64,000 nucleotides of DNA from Musa acuminata AAA Group (Eukaryota; Streptophyta; Magnoliopsida; Zingiberales; Musaceae), in assembly GCF_036884655.1 (NCBI RefSeq), contig NC_088327.1, positions 10,922,501-10,986,500 on the forward strand, written 5' to 3'. Position 1 is the stretch's first letter. Every line of letters starts with the position of its first letter. Positions 63,574 through 64,000 of the stretch are shown in pieces. The position numbers and the translations under genes were made by a program. A model generated the notes under the pieces. The model ran no database searches and had not been told where the DNA came from. It saw only the letters and a list, made by a program, of their open reading frames with translations.

Positions 63574-64000
63574 CCTGTAGGTGGCGCCGACTCTTCTATC
63601 AGATGCTAAAGCACGGCATGTTCTACAAAGAGAGGCGCATAAGGAGGAGGACAAGCAGTTCTGGAAGAATAGACATGCACGCGGTGGAGCTTATAACGCA
63701 GCATAGGCCGCGGGTTGTCGTCGGTAGCATTGGTTTCCTCATGGAATATTCTAAACGTCGGTCTGCTTGACAACCTGCACATACATCTCCGAGTGGCCGA
63801 GAATCGCGTCTTGTTTGTTCTGCTGTGCTCCTTCCTCGAACGTGCTGCGTCCAACTTGTGGAAGGAGTCGAGTAGAAGACCAATCGGAACTTGTTCCGCG
63901 TGGCCGTCACATGGATGGAAGGCTGGACGACCGGTTAGGCATGTGGAGATAGAGTGCCGGTTAGGGTAGCCCAAAGATTGAGACTTTTCCTCCGAAGAAT
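63574..64000. other. Upstream region of the minus-strand GT61 gene
   Basis: Probable 5' UTR and promoter of the GT61 gene. Open frames on both strands here have no supporting features. Confidence 0.4.

Overview
The window is nuclear DNA from a flowering plant. The genes have many introns with GT/AG borders, the kinase, decapping and glycosyltransferase families are plant-type, and intergenic space is AT-rich and full of decayed transposable elements. Several features fit a commelinid monocot, possibly a banana relative (Musaceae): a BWMK1-type group D MAP kinase, GT61 glycosyltransferases of the xylan arabinosyltransferase type, some very GC-rich exons, and GC-rich hAT-like repeats. The family assignment is inference. 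All gene models were spliced by hand from splice sites and reading frame; none has transcript support here.

Left part (1-24 kb): a DCP5/LSM14-type mRNA-decapping protein gene (8 exons, 589 aa, + strand) carries two hAT-like non-autonomous transposons in its introns, each with a perfect 8-bp target-site duplication. Next is a TDY-type MAP kinase gene (11 exons, 595 aa, +). Then comes a receptor-like kinase (+) whose transmembrane and kinase exons are intact but which has no recognisable ectodomain.

Middle (24-47.5 kb): about 6.8 kb without a convincing gene; a SPARK-type GPI-anchored protein gene (+); an unrecognised 207-aa protein gene (-); two proline-rich, extensin-like secreted proteins in tandem (+); an ARM-repeat protein gene (-) whose promoter and first exon are duplicated head-to-head as a broken copy about 0.65 kb away; a solo copia LTR; a 112-aa orphan gene; and a two-exon gene for a 67-aa putative secreted peptide.

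Right part (49.8-63.6 kb): two GT61 glycosyltransferase genes in convergent orientation frame about 10 kb of repeats. These include a decayed Ty1/copia element, a second copia copy reduced to LTR ends but still flanked by its 5-bp target duplication, a gypsy gag relic, and an old direct duplication with a later insertion. No rRNA, tRNA or CRISPR was seen. The most interesting items are the candidate secreted peptide, the inverted duplication at the ARM gene, the ectodomain-less receptor kinase and the two precisely bounded hAT elements.
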